NCBI GenBank assembly: GCA_905178155.1
Contig: CAJINV010000001.1
Span: 12,073,832-12,137,831 of the forward strand
Reading direction: 5' to 3'
DNA from: Amoebophrya sp. A120
Lineage: Eukaryota > Sar > Dinophyceae > Syndiniales > Amoebophryaceae
Length of the DNA: 64,000 nt
How positions within the stretch are numbered: position 1 is the first letter of the stretch; the number at the start of each line of letters is the position of its first letter. This document shows positions 48,879 through 63,100 of the stretch, piece after piece. The translations under genes were made by a program, and so were the position numbers. The notes under the pieces were generated by a model. It was given only the letters and a program-made list of their open reading frames with translations, did not search any database and had not been told where the DNA came from.

Positions 48879-51800
48879 ATGCAGTCGGCGCAGCGATCCA
48901 GGCGCGCTCATCTTGCGGGATTGTTGTTTCTTCTTGTGACGGACGCAACGGTTGCCAATGGCGCAGCCAACACGCCAGCGCCACGGTACCCTCAAAGCTT
49001 CAATCTGCCACCGGTCAACAACCTCGGCAATGTGCTTGGGCGCAACTACAATTATCCAAATAATGGGCTCGGTAGTTTGACTTCTTTGAACAACCAAGCT
49101 TCGCTCGGTCCAGGAACAATCACCGCGACCTCCGTCACCGCTTCCCAATTGCGGGATCGGATACACGTGCCGAGTGCACGCGTCGTGGAGATACGTAATT
49201 TCCACTCGGGCTTTGACGTCCCAGACATACCGGCATCCGACCACAGGGAAATTCTGCTTGTCTCGACTTACGTATAGTTTTTGACTTTTCAAAACTTCAT
49301 CTTCATGTACTTTTGTTATTTCGACCTTCAGGTCCAGATGGGGTCCTTGAATCGCGTCCTTGCGTAAAAGCGGTTTAAATCTCTAAGCCTAAACACTATG
49401 AATGTTGTGTACGGTACGTGAACACACGCCAGTTGATTCGTCGCGAGCAGCAGTTGTTCAGAACCGTGGACAGGACGGAGCTGCCCGCGAGCGCCAATCT
49501 AGAGTATCAGCGCATGCTGGCCCGAGTGCGGAACCGGCGATCTTCGGACGCCGCCCTGCAATCTCGGAGTTGCGTCCTCTGGATGGGCGCGGACGAGCAA
49601 GATGAATTCTACTTGTACGGCAAGGCGCTTGGAGTCGAAGGTGCAGCCGCCCACCGCTTGACCATTCGCGAAATCAAGATCGGGAGAAGTAGTTTCACTG
49701 CAGCCTCTCGGTACTATATAAAAAACGCTTTGTCGACGATGAAAGATATTCGACGGCCGCAGGTGCTTGCTGCACACACTGCCGTAGCCATTTTCACTAC
49801 TCGAAGGAGACCCTCCATATGCTATATCCTATCCATACAAAAATATTTTCTGAGTCGTTTCCTTCGTACAGAAACCTTTTCCTGCTTTTAACGCTCTTTG
49901 TGGTCCTCACTGGTTCTTGTGCCTGGTGCATGATCCATCTTGGCTCAAACACTCACCTTTTTTGTACTTCAGCGTCGACGAGACCGCACTGCAGTCCGCC
50001 ATCAACGAGTGCGAGGTGCTGAACCTCGGTGGTGGCAAGCCGGCGCGATTTGCGCGCAACCTGCAGCATTTGCAGACCACCCACAGACCACTCTGGGATC
50101 GCATGATGACGCTTATCCGCGAGGGCAAACTGATGGTATTCGCCTACAGTGCGGGGGCCGTGGTAATTGGCAAGACTGCGGAACACTGGCTGGACGACAT
50201 GGACGAGCCCGTGCCTTCGGAGATGACTACCGACCAGGCACGCCACTTCCTCAAGGAAGGGGCATTGAAACTCCTGGGACCATATCAGGTTCCTGGTTTC
50301 TGATTCTCGATTCTCAAACTCATTATCGTTCTTCTATCCACACAGTATTCCCTTTACTTATTCCTATGGACGAAACTCCTTAAGAACTCCCCTTAAGACT
50401 TCCCCTTAAGAAACTCCTTAAAAAAGGGGGGGGCGCGGAATCGATGACACCATGGGGGTTCATTTTTGCGCCGATGGTATGCTGCGTTTTTCTGTGTGCG
50501 TTGGCGCAAGGTTTTGGCACCCAGAAAATCGGGCCCATAGCATGGGGATTCGGGCCGAAAGGCTTTAAGGCGATTTCTTTAAGGGGAAATCTTTAGGGGG
50601 CATCTTTAAGGGCATTCTTAAGGGAATCTGTAAGGGGGCCTTTAAGGGGATGCTTAAGGGGGCCCGTAGAGCGGCCCGCGCGATTTCGTCAGGAGACAGG
50701 GCGCAAAAAGCTAACTATTGCAGTGCCCTGCGTGCCGTGAGCAGAGCGGCAGCCACGGACCGCAACAAGAGAGCCACCATGCGCAAGGCAGCCGGCAGGC
50801 TAGCGGCGGCCGGTAGGCCTGGAACAGCCGGCAGGCTAGCAGTGGCCGGCTGGCAACCAAGCGGCAGCCGGAAGGCTAGCCGCGGTTGGCAGGCCAGCGG
50901 CAGCCGGCCGGCTGACAGCGGCCGGGGGCTATCTAACTAGCGGCGGCCGGGCCGGCCAATGGGCTAGCGCGCGGCCGGCCGAGAGGCTAACGGCAACCAA
51001 CCCGATGCACGCGGTGCGGCCCGCCGACAGGCAGAGGCAGCTAGCGGCACTCGGCCCGCCGGCAGGACAGAGGCCAGCGGCAGCCGGCCCGCCGGCAGGT
51101 AGGACAGAGGCCAGCGGCAGCCGGCCCGCCGGCAGGTAGGACAGAGAGAGGCCAGCGCCAGGGCAGCCGGCCCGCCGGCAGGTAGGACAGGGGCCAGCGG
51201 CAGCCGGCCCGCCGGCAGGCAGGACAGAGAGAGGCCAGCGGCAGCCGGCCCGCCGGCAGGTAGGACAGAGGCCAGCGGCAGCCGGCCCGCCGGCAGGTAG
51301 GACAGAGGCCAGCGGCAGCCGGCCCGCCCGGGCAGGTAGGACAGAGGCCAGCGGCAGCCGGCCCGCCGGCAGGACAGAGGCCCGCCACCCAGCGGCAGCC
51401 GGCACGCGGGCAGAGGCAGGCCAGCGGCAGCCGGCGCGGGCGCTCGCAGGTCAGGCAGCCGGTCCGAGGCAATTGCCGCCGGTGAATTTTTTTTAAATTT
51501 CCATTAATTCTGGGAATCGCGGGTCGTTTGGCCTGGTGTGCAACCAATTTGGTGGGCGCCCCCGCCGGGGTTGGTGGCGCGGCGTGGTGTGGCGTCTCCG
51601 TTTCCAGTTTTCCTTGGCGCCGTACGCTCTCGGGCCTCTCCCCCTTGCTGTGTGTTCTCCCCCATCCTCCCGGAAATGGGGGCCGCTTTTTGGAAACCCT
51701 TTTCGCGCGTGAGGCGCCGCGGCTTTTGGTGGTGGCCTGCCCTTTGGTGGTCTTTTCCCTTTCCCCAGGGAAAGTCTCGGGTCGGGCCCTTGCCCGGGCC

Positions 51801-54346
51801 TTTGGTTTTCTTTGTCCGGTGTGGTTCCTAGGGGAGGGGGCCACGTGGTGTGGTTTGGCTCATGGGGCCGCCTCTTCGTGGCCATGAGCCAAACCCCTCG
51901 GGCCCCCGCTCCTTTGCATTTGCCGGGGGCATCGCGCAGCGGCCCCGCTTCGGGAAATCAGGCACGCGCGACGCCGGGGCGTTTTGGTTTTCCAACCCAC
52001 ACCCGCGGCCCCGGGCGGCTAATGATGAGGGTAGTCCCGGCGGTAATTTCCGGGGTTAATCTCACCACAACGAAATCGGGAAGGTTTCGCTGGTTTTGAA
52101 ATTAAACCAAAAATCAGCCCTCAGATTAGAATATGAATTAGACCACAAATTACCCCCAAAACCCACGAAATTAAACTCCGCCCGGAAAACAATCACTCCG
52201 CCGGGCCACTTGGTGCTCAGTCGCTCGGTGCCGTTGGTCATTGGTTGTCTTGCTTTTTCTCGACACGCCGCCCGCCAGCAGTTCCCGCCCACTTGTGTTT
52301 TTTGTGTCTTTGGGTGGACTCCCTCCGGCCGCTGCCCTTTTCAATTTGCCCCGAAGATTGGGGGGCGGCGTTCTGGAAACCCACAAACAGAAAGCCCGCC
52401 GGGGCAGTGTTGCGGCCCCCGTTTTGTTTTGGTGGGGGCCTCCCGTGCGCAGGCTCTTTCAGCCGGCCCCGGGGTCTTTCTTCTGTGCCGGGCCACCCTT
52501 CGGCGCCTTGCCCGGCGCGCGCCTCCCCTCATGAGGGGCGCAGGGGGCCCTACAGGGTGGCGCCCGTGGTGGCGATGTGCCTTCGAAAATATGGCGGTAC
52601 CCCCGGCGCGCCTCCTAATCTGGCCCCTTCGGCGCCTGCTCCCTTTCGCGTTGGGGATTAGCCACCATTCAGCCAGGAATTAACGAAATAGCTTGCCACG
52701 GGCCGGCTGCCTGACGCAGGCAGAGGCCGGCCAGCGGCAGCCGGCACGCACGCACCGCAGGCAGAGGGAGACGGTTGGCACGCAGGCAGAGGCCGGCCAG
52801 CGGCAGCCGGTTGGCACGCAGGCAGAGGCCGGCCAGCGGCAGCCGGCAGGCAGAGGCTAGAGTCGGCCTGGCAGGCCGGAGCGGGGCAAGCAGCTGGCGC
52901 GGGGTTGTCGAAAGCCGGCGCGCGAACGCGCAGGCACAACGCCCCCACTGACATCGGGCCCCCTCTCCCTGTCTCCTTGCAGTTTACTCAGTCACCGACG
53001 TACCGGGCGCAACCGACAAACCCAAGCCCAGGCGAGCCCAGCAGGGCTCGCCCCGAGGCTTGTTTAATATTAAAGAAGAGTTACGACCCACTAGCATCCC
53101 TAAAATCCTTTTGCCGGAGCCGGACGAACAAAAAGTATAAGTCGACGAAAATGCATAGTGTATTATACGGTGTGCAGTAGATGAAGTGGGACGTAGTTGA
53201 AACTGAAAGTAAGAACGATGAACAATCGAAGTGAAGTATTAACGGTGAAGAAACTACATCTACTCGTTTTACCAATCTGTCATAGGTGAAGCCGCACTTC
53301 AAGGTCCTGGTCCCCATCATTCCAGAGCAGCCGAACGGCCCTTCAGGGGCCTCGCGAGCTGCCATAGCCATGTCTGCTTACGGGACCAACAACCCTGGCT
53401 CCAAACTGCTGGTCCTCTCCGACGCCGATATATCACAAGAAAAAAGTGTAAGTATACACTTCTGTGTGCAGCAACATCACAAACTTGCTCTGCATACCGG
53501 AGAAAACTTGCAATTTAGAGTTCATGAGAAAATAAACCACGTCTGAAGCTAGGCTCCTCGTGAGCGTATCCGGCATGACAGAGCTTATCTGTGTTGCCTG
53601 GAATGCACCACCATGAGCAACCGAATGGCATTTTTTTCTTTGCATAAACCATCGAGCGCATGGACTATTTTAGCTTGAGCGGAAATCGAGCGACCTTCAA
53701 ACAGTCCGATCCGTATGCGGTCTTTAGAAGGCCTCCACCGATCACGCCTCCGATCGGCGGTGGAAATCAGAATCCCTCCCAACCGGCCTCGAGCCCCCCG
53801 CATTCGCAGCCGGACTGGAATTACAGTGCTGGGCAGTACGGAGTACACCACGAGGAGGTACCGGTGGGAATCGTCCTGGGGCTGGTATTTGGGTTCTACC
53901 TGCTGCTGGGCTTGGGTATTTGGGGCTGCGTGTGCTGGACCACGAAAAGAAACCGCGAAAAAGGCGAGCGAGAACTCGCGGAGCAGAAGAAGTTGGCGGA
54001 AGAGAATCGGCACTTGCTCTACAACCAGTACCACACCATGAACGCTTTCAGCAACCCCTACGAAAACGGCTTCCATCAGGCTGCTCAACAAGAAACCACC
54101 CCTGGATCGACAGATGTTGGCGCCACAAACAGTGGAGCGGGAGGACCAAAAAGTCAAAGCAACATCCATACCTTTGGCACGCTCCAGGGCGGCGGCGTAA
54201 GTGGGGTGCAGCACCAACAGCAGGCCGCGCAGCAACCGCTTGCACAGATGTACGGGGGTTCGAACAACAACATTTACGGCTTCAACAACAGCGCACTGCA
54301 ACAACCCGCGATCATCAACTACGGCGCTACCGATCACTATGCGTGA
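48879..54346 (+). CDS. Membrane-anchored peptidase S51-like (dipeptidase E/cyanophycinase fold) protein
   Basis: Exons 48879-49271, 49433-49710, 49973-50288, 53286-53447 and 53657-54346 are in phase and give 612 residues. A signal peptide (core LAGLLFLLVTDATVANG) opens the protein. Residues about 150-340 resemble the S51 family of class I glutamine-amidotransferase-like Ser peptidases. The GGGKP turn follows a hydrophobic strand, and AYSAGA carries the likely nucleophile Ser283, as in the family's G-x-SAGA elbow. One span at about 451-477 (GIVLGLVFGFYLLLGLGIWG) is followed by a Lys/Arg stop-transfer and a Gln/Asn/Gly-rich tail. So the enzyme-like domain should face the lumen or outside. Intron 3 is about 3 kb and full of GC-rich repeats; its phase match and the continuing domain argue for one gene. 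ATG 48819 is an alternative start. The family call is by motif only, and the catalytic His was not assigned. Confidence 0.65.
50377..50660. repeat. Cluster of CTTAAG/TTTAAGGGG short repeats
   Basis: At least a dozen CCTTAAG or TTTAAGGGG-type words in under 300 bp, on both strands. They fall in two blocks around a normal stretch at about 50430-50560. The simple-sequence pattern suggests slippage or remnants of a nested element. Confidence 0.75.
51050..51445. repeat. 37-bp tandem array (GGCAGCCGGCCCGCCGGCAGG core)
   Basis: About ten units of a 37-bp period; each holds AGCGGCAGCCGG, CCGCCGGCAGG and TAGGACAGAG. Some units have 2-7 bp insertions. The AGCGGCAGCCGG word also recurs at about 50800-50910 and 52700-52860, on either side of a 1.2-kb non-repetitive segment. 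Confidence 0.85.
52700..52870. repeat. Short tandem block of GGCAGAGGCCGGCCAGCGGC units
   Basis: Three or four imperfect units of about 37-50 bp, sharing CAGGCAGAGGCCGGCCAGCG. It looks like the far end of the array at 51050-51445, separated from it by the segment 51480-52690. Confidence 0.7.
53431..53646 (+). mobile_element. Introner element, family zeta, possibly converted to a GT-AG intron
   Basis: It starts TATCACAAGAAAAAAGTG like the copy at 44528 and ends with a decayed CATTTTTTTCTTTGCATA. No clean 5-bp repeat flanks it (CGATA against AACCA). Unlike the clean coding copies it holds a good donor, GTAAGT at 53448, and an acceptor, ATCGAG, ending at 53656, in matching phase. Either boundary keeps the frame of the S51-like gene. 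Confidence 0.75.
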
Positions 54347-55241
54347 AGCAAGCATTTTTTGTTACTCGCTCCTAGTGTTCTGTTTCTTTCTGCTGCTGCA
54401 TAGAGGAGAACATGGTAGAACAGGACGCTCAACGTCAACAAACTGACAAGGGGTTAAACGTTGAATGCCATAAAAATGAAATATCATGTTCATGTTTTGG
54501 AGATGAAGATGTTTACTAGGAGTTTTTGAGTTTTTGTAAACAGTGATTCCTCGCACTGGTTCTCATGCCGCGATGCCCGCTCGGCCTCGGACGATAGTAC
54601 TTGAGAATCATAGTCGCATGATTGAAAAAAGATAACTATGGGAGTCTCAAGATGAAGGATAATTTGGAATGCAAATCAATTTGACGGTGAAGATCCGTCG
54701 CGACCTAAGTTTAGCATAATCACACCGACTGTAATCAACCTTATAACGCTATCTAGGACCTATTACGCACTATAAGCCGAACACAGACGCCCACAGACCG
54801 ATAGATATTTCGGATACAGAAAAACAGCCTCTGCTTGGTCCGTCAGCGAGAATGCTCGGCGCTGCGTTTCTCGCACGCACGCGCATTAGTCACCTTGCAT
54901 CATCAGGAGGTGGAGGTACACGTTGATTTACAATTTTGGAATAGATATATAAATGAGTAGATGCATCATGCAGGACAAATTTATTACGCGTGAACCAGAA
55001 ACGACGCAAAGAGTCTGAGAATACATCGGTATTGGTTGAGCAGTTCGAAAATTTTGAGAAAATTCGGAGTTCCCCCGCTAGGACGGCAAACGCTTACGCG
55101 TAGGGTAGTTTAATTTGTTGCTCGTGCCGGCTTCCGCTTTTGTGCCCTGTGACGCAGTTGGTTTTCCTTGGCTTCTACTCTTCATCTTACTGTTACTTTG
55201 TCAGTTCGCACTTTTGGTTGGAGAAAAAATTTCAACTTAAT
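54347..55241. other. Intergenic region, no gene seen
   Basis: AT-rich spacer after the S51-like gene. No ORF above 80 codons has coding character, and there is no repeat until the terminal repeat of the following element. Confidence 0.5.
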
Positions 55242-55715
55242 CTGGTAACCAAATGCGTGCGCGCGCGCGCGCAGAGCGCGCGCCGGCCCACGAAGCCGGC
55301 GCGCGCGCTCTGCGCGCTTGCGATATTGCTTAGCAAACGCAGCGCGAAGGCAGTTGCCGTTACCATATAGGGCAACCGCCGGGAGGCGTGAAGGTCAGGG
55401 AAATGGCCAGAAATGAAGCGGGAGAAGGGAAAAAAAGCGGACCAGATGGGAAAATGGCCAGGAGGTCAAAAATGACGCAAAAACGGCAGAAACCAAGCGG
55501 GAGAAGGTGAAAAAAGAGCATTTTTGCGGTCTGGCCCACTTAGTATCTGAAAAAGAGGCGGACTATTTTTTGCTCCGCCCGCTGGCCAGCTGCGTTGGAG
55601 CAGCAGGCCCGCGACCTGTTCGGAAGCCTTGGGCCGCTTCGTAACTGGAAAAAGTTGGAAAAAAATGGCGAAAAATTGCTTTATAACGTGGGGGGAAGCA
55701 ATCGCCGGATTTTGT

Positions 55716-56260
55716 GCAGATCACCCGGGCCACTTGGAAAATGAAAAAAGATGAGAAATTGCGCAAAAGCGCAATCCTTCCGCAGGCTTCAAAACTGCCA
55801 GTCAGATGCGTGCGGTAAAAATGTGCAGGTCGCCCGGGCCACTTGGAAAATGAAAAAAGATGATAAATTGCGCAAAAGCGCAATCCTTCCGCAGGCTTTA
55901 AAACTGCCAGTCAGATGCGTGCGGTAAAAATGTGCAGGTCGCCCGGGCCACTTGGAAAATGAAAAAAGATGATAAATTGCGCAAAAGCGCAATCCTTCCG
56001 CAGGCTTTAAAACTGCCAGTCAGATGCGTGCGGTAAAAATGTGCAGGTCGCCCGGGCCACTTGGAAAATGAAAAAAGATGATAAATTGCGCAAAAGCGCA
56101 ATCCTTCCGCAGGCTTTAAAACTGCCAGTCAGATGCGTGCGGTAAAAATGTGCAGGTCGCCCGGGCCACTTGGAAAATGAAAAAAGATGAAAAATTGCGC
56201 AAAAGCGCAATCCCTCCGCAGGCTTCAAAACTGCCAGTCATCTGCGGGCGGTGAAAATGT
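55716..56260. repeat. 109-bp tandem repeat, five copies
   Basis: Copies start at 55716, 55825, 55934, 56043 and 56152, each with CCCGGGCCACTTGGAAAATG and GCGCAAAAGCGCAATCC. The middle copies are almost identical and the outer two have more changes, the pattern expected from recent amplification in the centre. A similar but weaker half-unit precedes at about 55500-55700. Confidence 0.95.
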
Positions 56261-56634
56261 CCAGAGCCCTTCGGCCACCTAAGAACCAGAAAAAAGAGCG
56301 AAAATTGAAAAAAATCGAGAACCCTCGGCAGGCTTACAAACTGGCCGCCAAGGGCGGTCCGGCGGGCGCGCGCTTGCGCCGTACCATCGCGATTGGGAAA
56401 AAAAAAACGCACTACAAGCGGGCGGAGGCATGTCCCAAAGTCCCGATTTGGCCGGGGTTGTGAGCACCAATTCGGGACCTCCGCCGCGTCTGAAATGGCC
56501 GATTTTGGTTGCCCGGAAGGGTTCGCGGGTTTTCGGCTTTCCGCATACCTTCCTGGCCAGGCGGCCAGTTTGTCACGCAGGGGGCTAGAGAGGATGCCCC
56601 GCTGCGAAATAGCAGACCGGATTTCGCCTTCAAT

Positions 56635-56746
56635 GCTTATCGCAGGAGCCTGCGGGCCGCCGCGGGCGACAGTAGTTGTCCGCGGCCCTTTAGGGCCGCG
56701 GGGAAGTGGTGGAGCCCGCGGCGGCCCGCAGGCTCCTGCGATAAGC
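56635..56746. repeat. 33-bp inverted repeat with nested palindrome
   Basis: Arms 56635-56667 and 56714-56746 are exact reverse complements (GCTTATCGCAGGAGCCTGCG start). The loop holds CCGCGGCCCT and AGGGCCGCGG, a second stem. It lies inside the 1.7-kb element. Confidence 0.92.
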
Positions 56747-56954
56747 TTTGAATGCGAATCCGGAAGCCCCCGATGACCCAGATACCTTCCTGGCCAGGGG
56801 GCCAGTTTCTCATGCAGGGGGCTTGCAGAAGAAGGAGTGGGACTGTAATCAAAAATAAATAGCGCCAAAGCGCGGCCCGCAGGGCCGCGCTTTCGCCGCG
56901 CGGCTGGTTAGGCTTTCGCGCTGGTTAGAATTTCGCGCACGCATTTGGTTACCA

Positions 56955-59300
<2,346 letters not shown>

Positions 59301-60166
59301 GACGGAAGGCGTGAAGATTATTCTCCGCGACAGTCACGAAAGCGAAAGCCAGCAAACGACCAGAACGACCTATAATTTCGAAAGAGAAAAGACAGCAGAA
59401 TCTACATCACTCAAACGACAAAAGCCACAGGAGTCGGGCATTATCGAGACGACAACGATATCTCATGTCCCGGAGACCACGACAGAACATCGATGTAGTT
59501 CAAAAGCACTACTTGATGAATCTTTGAAAGTTCGACGTGTTTTGACACTAGTTCTTGAGTTTATCAGTGTGAACAGCAACGGCAGAAGCACAACGATACG
59601 AACGATGGGCGTGTGGCTACTTCTGCGTTCCAACTCCGAAGGCATTCAGGTCGTGTTTATTGCACGTAAATGCCGCGCACGAGTACGTACGTGGCGTTGC
59701 AGAATGATTTGATCGCGCTTTCTTTTTTTCGTTTTGACTTTTTTCTTCTTTTCGCCTTACCTTCACGTCGACATTTTCGGCACCAAATATCAAAGAGAGT
59801 CTCGCAAAATGCTTCGTAGGAGCGCCTGCATCGCAAAGTTCGTTGCAGCATGTTATGACCAGAGAGGAGCGTTTTTGAGTGTCGACCCGCAAAATGCAAT
59901 TTGGAGAAAGAAGGAAAACCAAGTGACAGAGTCTTTCACTACGAGCGCCTCGCCTCGTCTAGTTTCGTCAAATTTGGTAAATTGCATTGTGGACAATAAA
60001 GTTGCGGTTCTTGCATTCTGGCATTTGTCTGAATCTCAAACGCAAACATTGCGGAAGAAACTCAGTATCTGATTCTGGGGTTACTTAGATCATGGTCTCA
60101 CGTCCGCGTTGCGTTTGCGCTCCTGGAGGTTCGTTGTAGCTTGTTGCGGCCACATATCAGCTCGAT
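59301..60166. other. Intergenic region, no supported gene
   Basis: Several 80-130-codon frames on both strands begin here without family resemblance; the plus-strand frame 59311-59712 directly follows the dehydrogenase stop and is probably 3' trailer. Confidence 0.45.
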
Positions 60167-63100
60167 ATGGCTGATTCGGCGAGTGTAACGTCGACGGTGA
60201 CGGCGTCAGCGCTGAACACGCCTCGGGGGAAACACGATCCGAATAAACCCGACTATGAGGTGCAGACGCACTCTGGCGTTCCGAAGGAAAAGAAAAAAGT
60301 CGTCAACTATGCGGTGGGGACTACAGGTAATGCTAGCTCGACTAGCGAGATTTGCTCCTACAAGGACGAAATACAGGCCTTGCCCTTGTATCCACACGTT
60401 GACATCATGAAGTAGGCCGAGATGAAGTGAGTTCAAAAGAGATTTTTTGTATCGTTTCACATCACAACATTGACATTTCCAAAAAAAACAGTCGGGCACC
60501 GTGAGACCTTCGGCGACAACCTGCGACTCAGTGCAGGGTACCCGCGGATTTTCTTCCAGACCACGTATCAAATGTAAAAATGTCTGGGTCTGGAAGAATG
60601 CAACTTGTGATGCGGATTCTGGAACAGGCCAAAAATCTGTATTGCGTAGTCAGCAAATTGTGCCAGATTTTTGTCTCCAGAAGTGGGCATTTGTCATGCG
60701 GAATAGGCATGGAGAAGCTCAGCTGCCACAGAGTTTGTCATGCTCTGTGTGCATTCCAGACCTTTTTGTAGATGTAAAAAATGCATGACACATGTCTGAT
60801 TTCTACCAGACCCAGACATTTTTGCATTTGATACCACAACGCAGGTGACTATAGAGCTGATGGTGGAGCGGCCGGCCGCGGTGATCTGCCAGTGCGTGGA
60901 GGTGCCAGACTCGGCACGGAAGCACGACGCGTACCAGTACGCGGATGCGAGTTTCGAGAAGTCACAGACGGTGACGATACGGACCCTAACCCGGGAAAGG
61001 GACCTGCTGATTCAGCGTCTGAGGAAGAAGATGGAAAAGCCCGGGCTCGACGACGCGCAGGACTCCGATGAGGACGAGGAAGTTCTGAAGCGCGACGTCA
61101 CGGACACGGGGCGGGAGAAGCCCTACGTCAAGCCGATCAGGTTTGAGGCCAACCTGCACGGCTCGCACGCCCGGCCGAAGTTTTACGAGCAGTTTCACTT
61201 CGCCACGCCCATGCTGGTCCGCTTCCACGCCGGGCACGTGCCGAAGACGCTGCCCCTCGTCGGGCTCAAGGCCGACGGGCAGTACGAGTTCTACGCGACG
61301 GTGATTGACGACTCGCTCGTTCCGTTCTACCGGAAGATGGTAAACGAGACCATTCTCGCTTCCTGGATGGTGCTCACCGCCTGGGAGGTGGATATGGCCT
61401 CCGGGACGAACAAGAAGAACCAGAAGCAGAGCGAGGGGCTCGTGTCCAAAGCCGGGCACCAGCGGATCAGCAACATCAAAAAAGCCTGCACGGAAACGTC
61501 CACGAAGTTCCCGTTCGCAGCGGACCAGCGCTACCCGTCCCACCCCCTGCACACGGAGCTGTCCTCACTACCGCAGCCCTGGAACCTGGAGATGATGTCC
61601 GAGAGTTTGCATTTCTACGTGAAGCACGGCCGGGATTTGAGTCCAGCGAGCAAGGCGAAAAACAAGGACGCGGACGACGACCTGCCGCCCGGGTTTTTCT
61701 CGCGGAAGGGCGTTGATCCGGAGCAGCTAACGACGCTGGTGTCGTTTGCGCGACTGCGGTTCGAGACGTTGTCGAAGCACCCGAAGTTCTTGGACATCAG
61801 CTTCGTGCCCAACGGGGTACGGTTTCGGCTCGACCGCCCGAACTGCATGGTCTACTGGGTCCCGGTCAACCCGGCTCGGGACGAGATGGCGCAGAGGGTC
61901 CGGGCACAGAACGCGACTGGAGGGGTCCTCGCAAATAAGAGCGCTTCATCAAGTACATCGGCTCTGGTCCCCCCGACCGCGAGTTCGGTGGCTGCAAAAA
62001 AGATGAACCAGACACATTTAAACGAGCACGACTTCTCTAATACAGGGATGGCGCGAACAAGACGAAACGACGAACTGGATTCACTCATATCATCCCCCGG
62101 TTATGAGACGACAGAATGTCCTTTGCTCTCCCTCCCCCCCTCATTTGATGTCATGCGAGTTTAAAAGTTGTGATGCAGATGAAGCTGCTACGAAACTCTT
62201 GTGATGCTGTCTCAAAGACGGTGCCGTTCAAATCAGGGAAAGAGACTCACTTGTGCCCCCTCATACCCGTGGACGGTCGGACAAGAACGTGTTCGATGAG
62301 CTACTGGAGCAGGACGAGGAGGAGAAGGACCGCGCCGCTGCCGCGGACGACGCGGAGAACGCAAAGTCGACCGCAAACAAAGAGGACGCCGGCTCGCAGG
62401 CTACGAGCCCCTCCGCCGTCTCCTCCTCGCCGGCTGCCCCCTCGGCGCCGGCCGCACCGGCGCCCGTGCCCTACAAGGCCCTGGATCCGAGACTGAAGCC
62501 CTACGCACTCGCGGCCGCGGGCGATCTGGCGGGGACCGGCGCCCCCGACAGCGACGACGAATTTGCCGTGAATAAAAGCCTATCAAATGCAAAAATGTAT
62601 GGGTCTGGAGGAATGCAACCTGTGATGCTGCGTTTGGATTCCAAAAAAATCTGTATTGCATGAGCAGCAAATAAGGGAGTGCAATTTTTGCTACGGGAAG
62701 AGGGCACTTGTTATGCGGAATAGGCATCAAGAAGCCCTCAAAAAATCTCTGATGCTAGGGCATGCATCACAGACGTCACGGCTCATTTAAAACTTGCATG
62801 ACAAGTCTCAGAATCTTCCAGACCCAGACATTTTTGCAGTGCATAAAGCCCGAAGGAGCAGGCCCCCGACCAGCACTTCGAAGCGAGTCTGATCGTCCGC
62901 GATAGGGCGATCGCGGCGGGGCACTACCTAAACGTGACCGGGGAGAAGGGGTTCATCACCCTCCCGCCCGCCTTCCAGGGCCGTCCGCTCGACTTTGTCG
63001 CGGAAACCATCCCCGACACGACGCGAGCGAAGTCCGCGGTGGAGGTGCAGCGACTCGGGCCCGGCAGAGACAATTTGAAGGACGTAAAGATCCGGAAAAT

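Larger units (their letters stand above)
50289..53285 (+). other. Giant repeat-filled intron of the S51-like gene
   Basis: The GTTCCT donor and TCATAG acceptor are both phase 0. The intron holds TTAAGG-rich repeats, a 37-bp array, a 1.2-kb ordinary segment and more of the array-like motif. All other GT-AG introns in the window are well under 1 kb, except the tentative first intron of the phosphatase gene. If the join is wrong, the upstream gene would end at the TGA at 50301-50303 and the downstream exon would belong to another gene. Confidence 0.6.
55242..56954. mobile_element. 1.7-kb non-autonomous element with 20-bp terminal inverted repeats
   Basis: The perfect 20-bp ends TGGTAACCAAATGCGTGCGC (55242-55261) and its reverse complement (56935-56954) bound a block unlike its surroundings. 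Inside are a GC-rich hairpin at 55266-55316, a 109-bp tandem array, and a 33-bp inverted repeat with a second palindrome in its loop. No transposase is encoded; minus-strand frames of up to 250 codons follow the tandem array and have no domain. I could not identify a flanking target duplication. A MITE-like or satellite-bearing DNA transposon is likely. Confidence 0.75.

Noticed and set aside
51041-51844. A 267-codon minus-strand frame with Leu/Pro/Cys repeats
   Set aside because: Its repeats are the 37-bp DNA array read through; 37 is not a multiple of three, and no domain or splice context supports it.
55716-56260. CRISPR-like array
   Set aside because: The units are contiguous 109-bp tandem copies without unique spacers, in eukaryotic DNA.
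55563-56868. Serial minus-strand frames with a repeated peptide
   Set aside because: They are translations of the 109-bp tandem repeat, each ending at the same place in the next unit.
59311-59712. 133-codon plus-strand ORF after the dehydrogenase
   Set aside because: Starts right after the stop codon, has no motif, and looks like 3' trailer; possible but unsupported.
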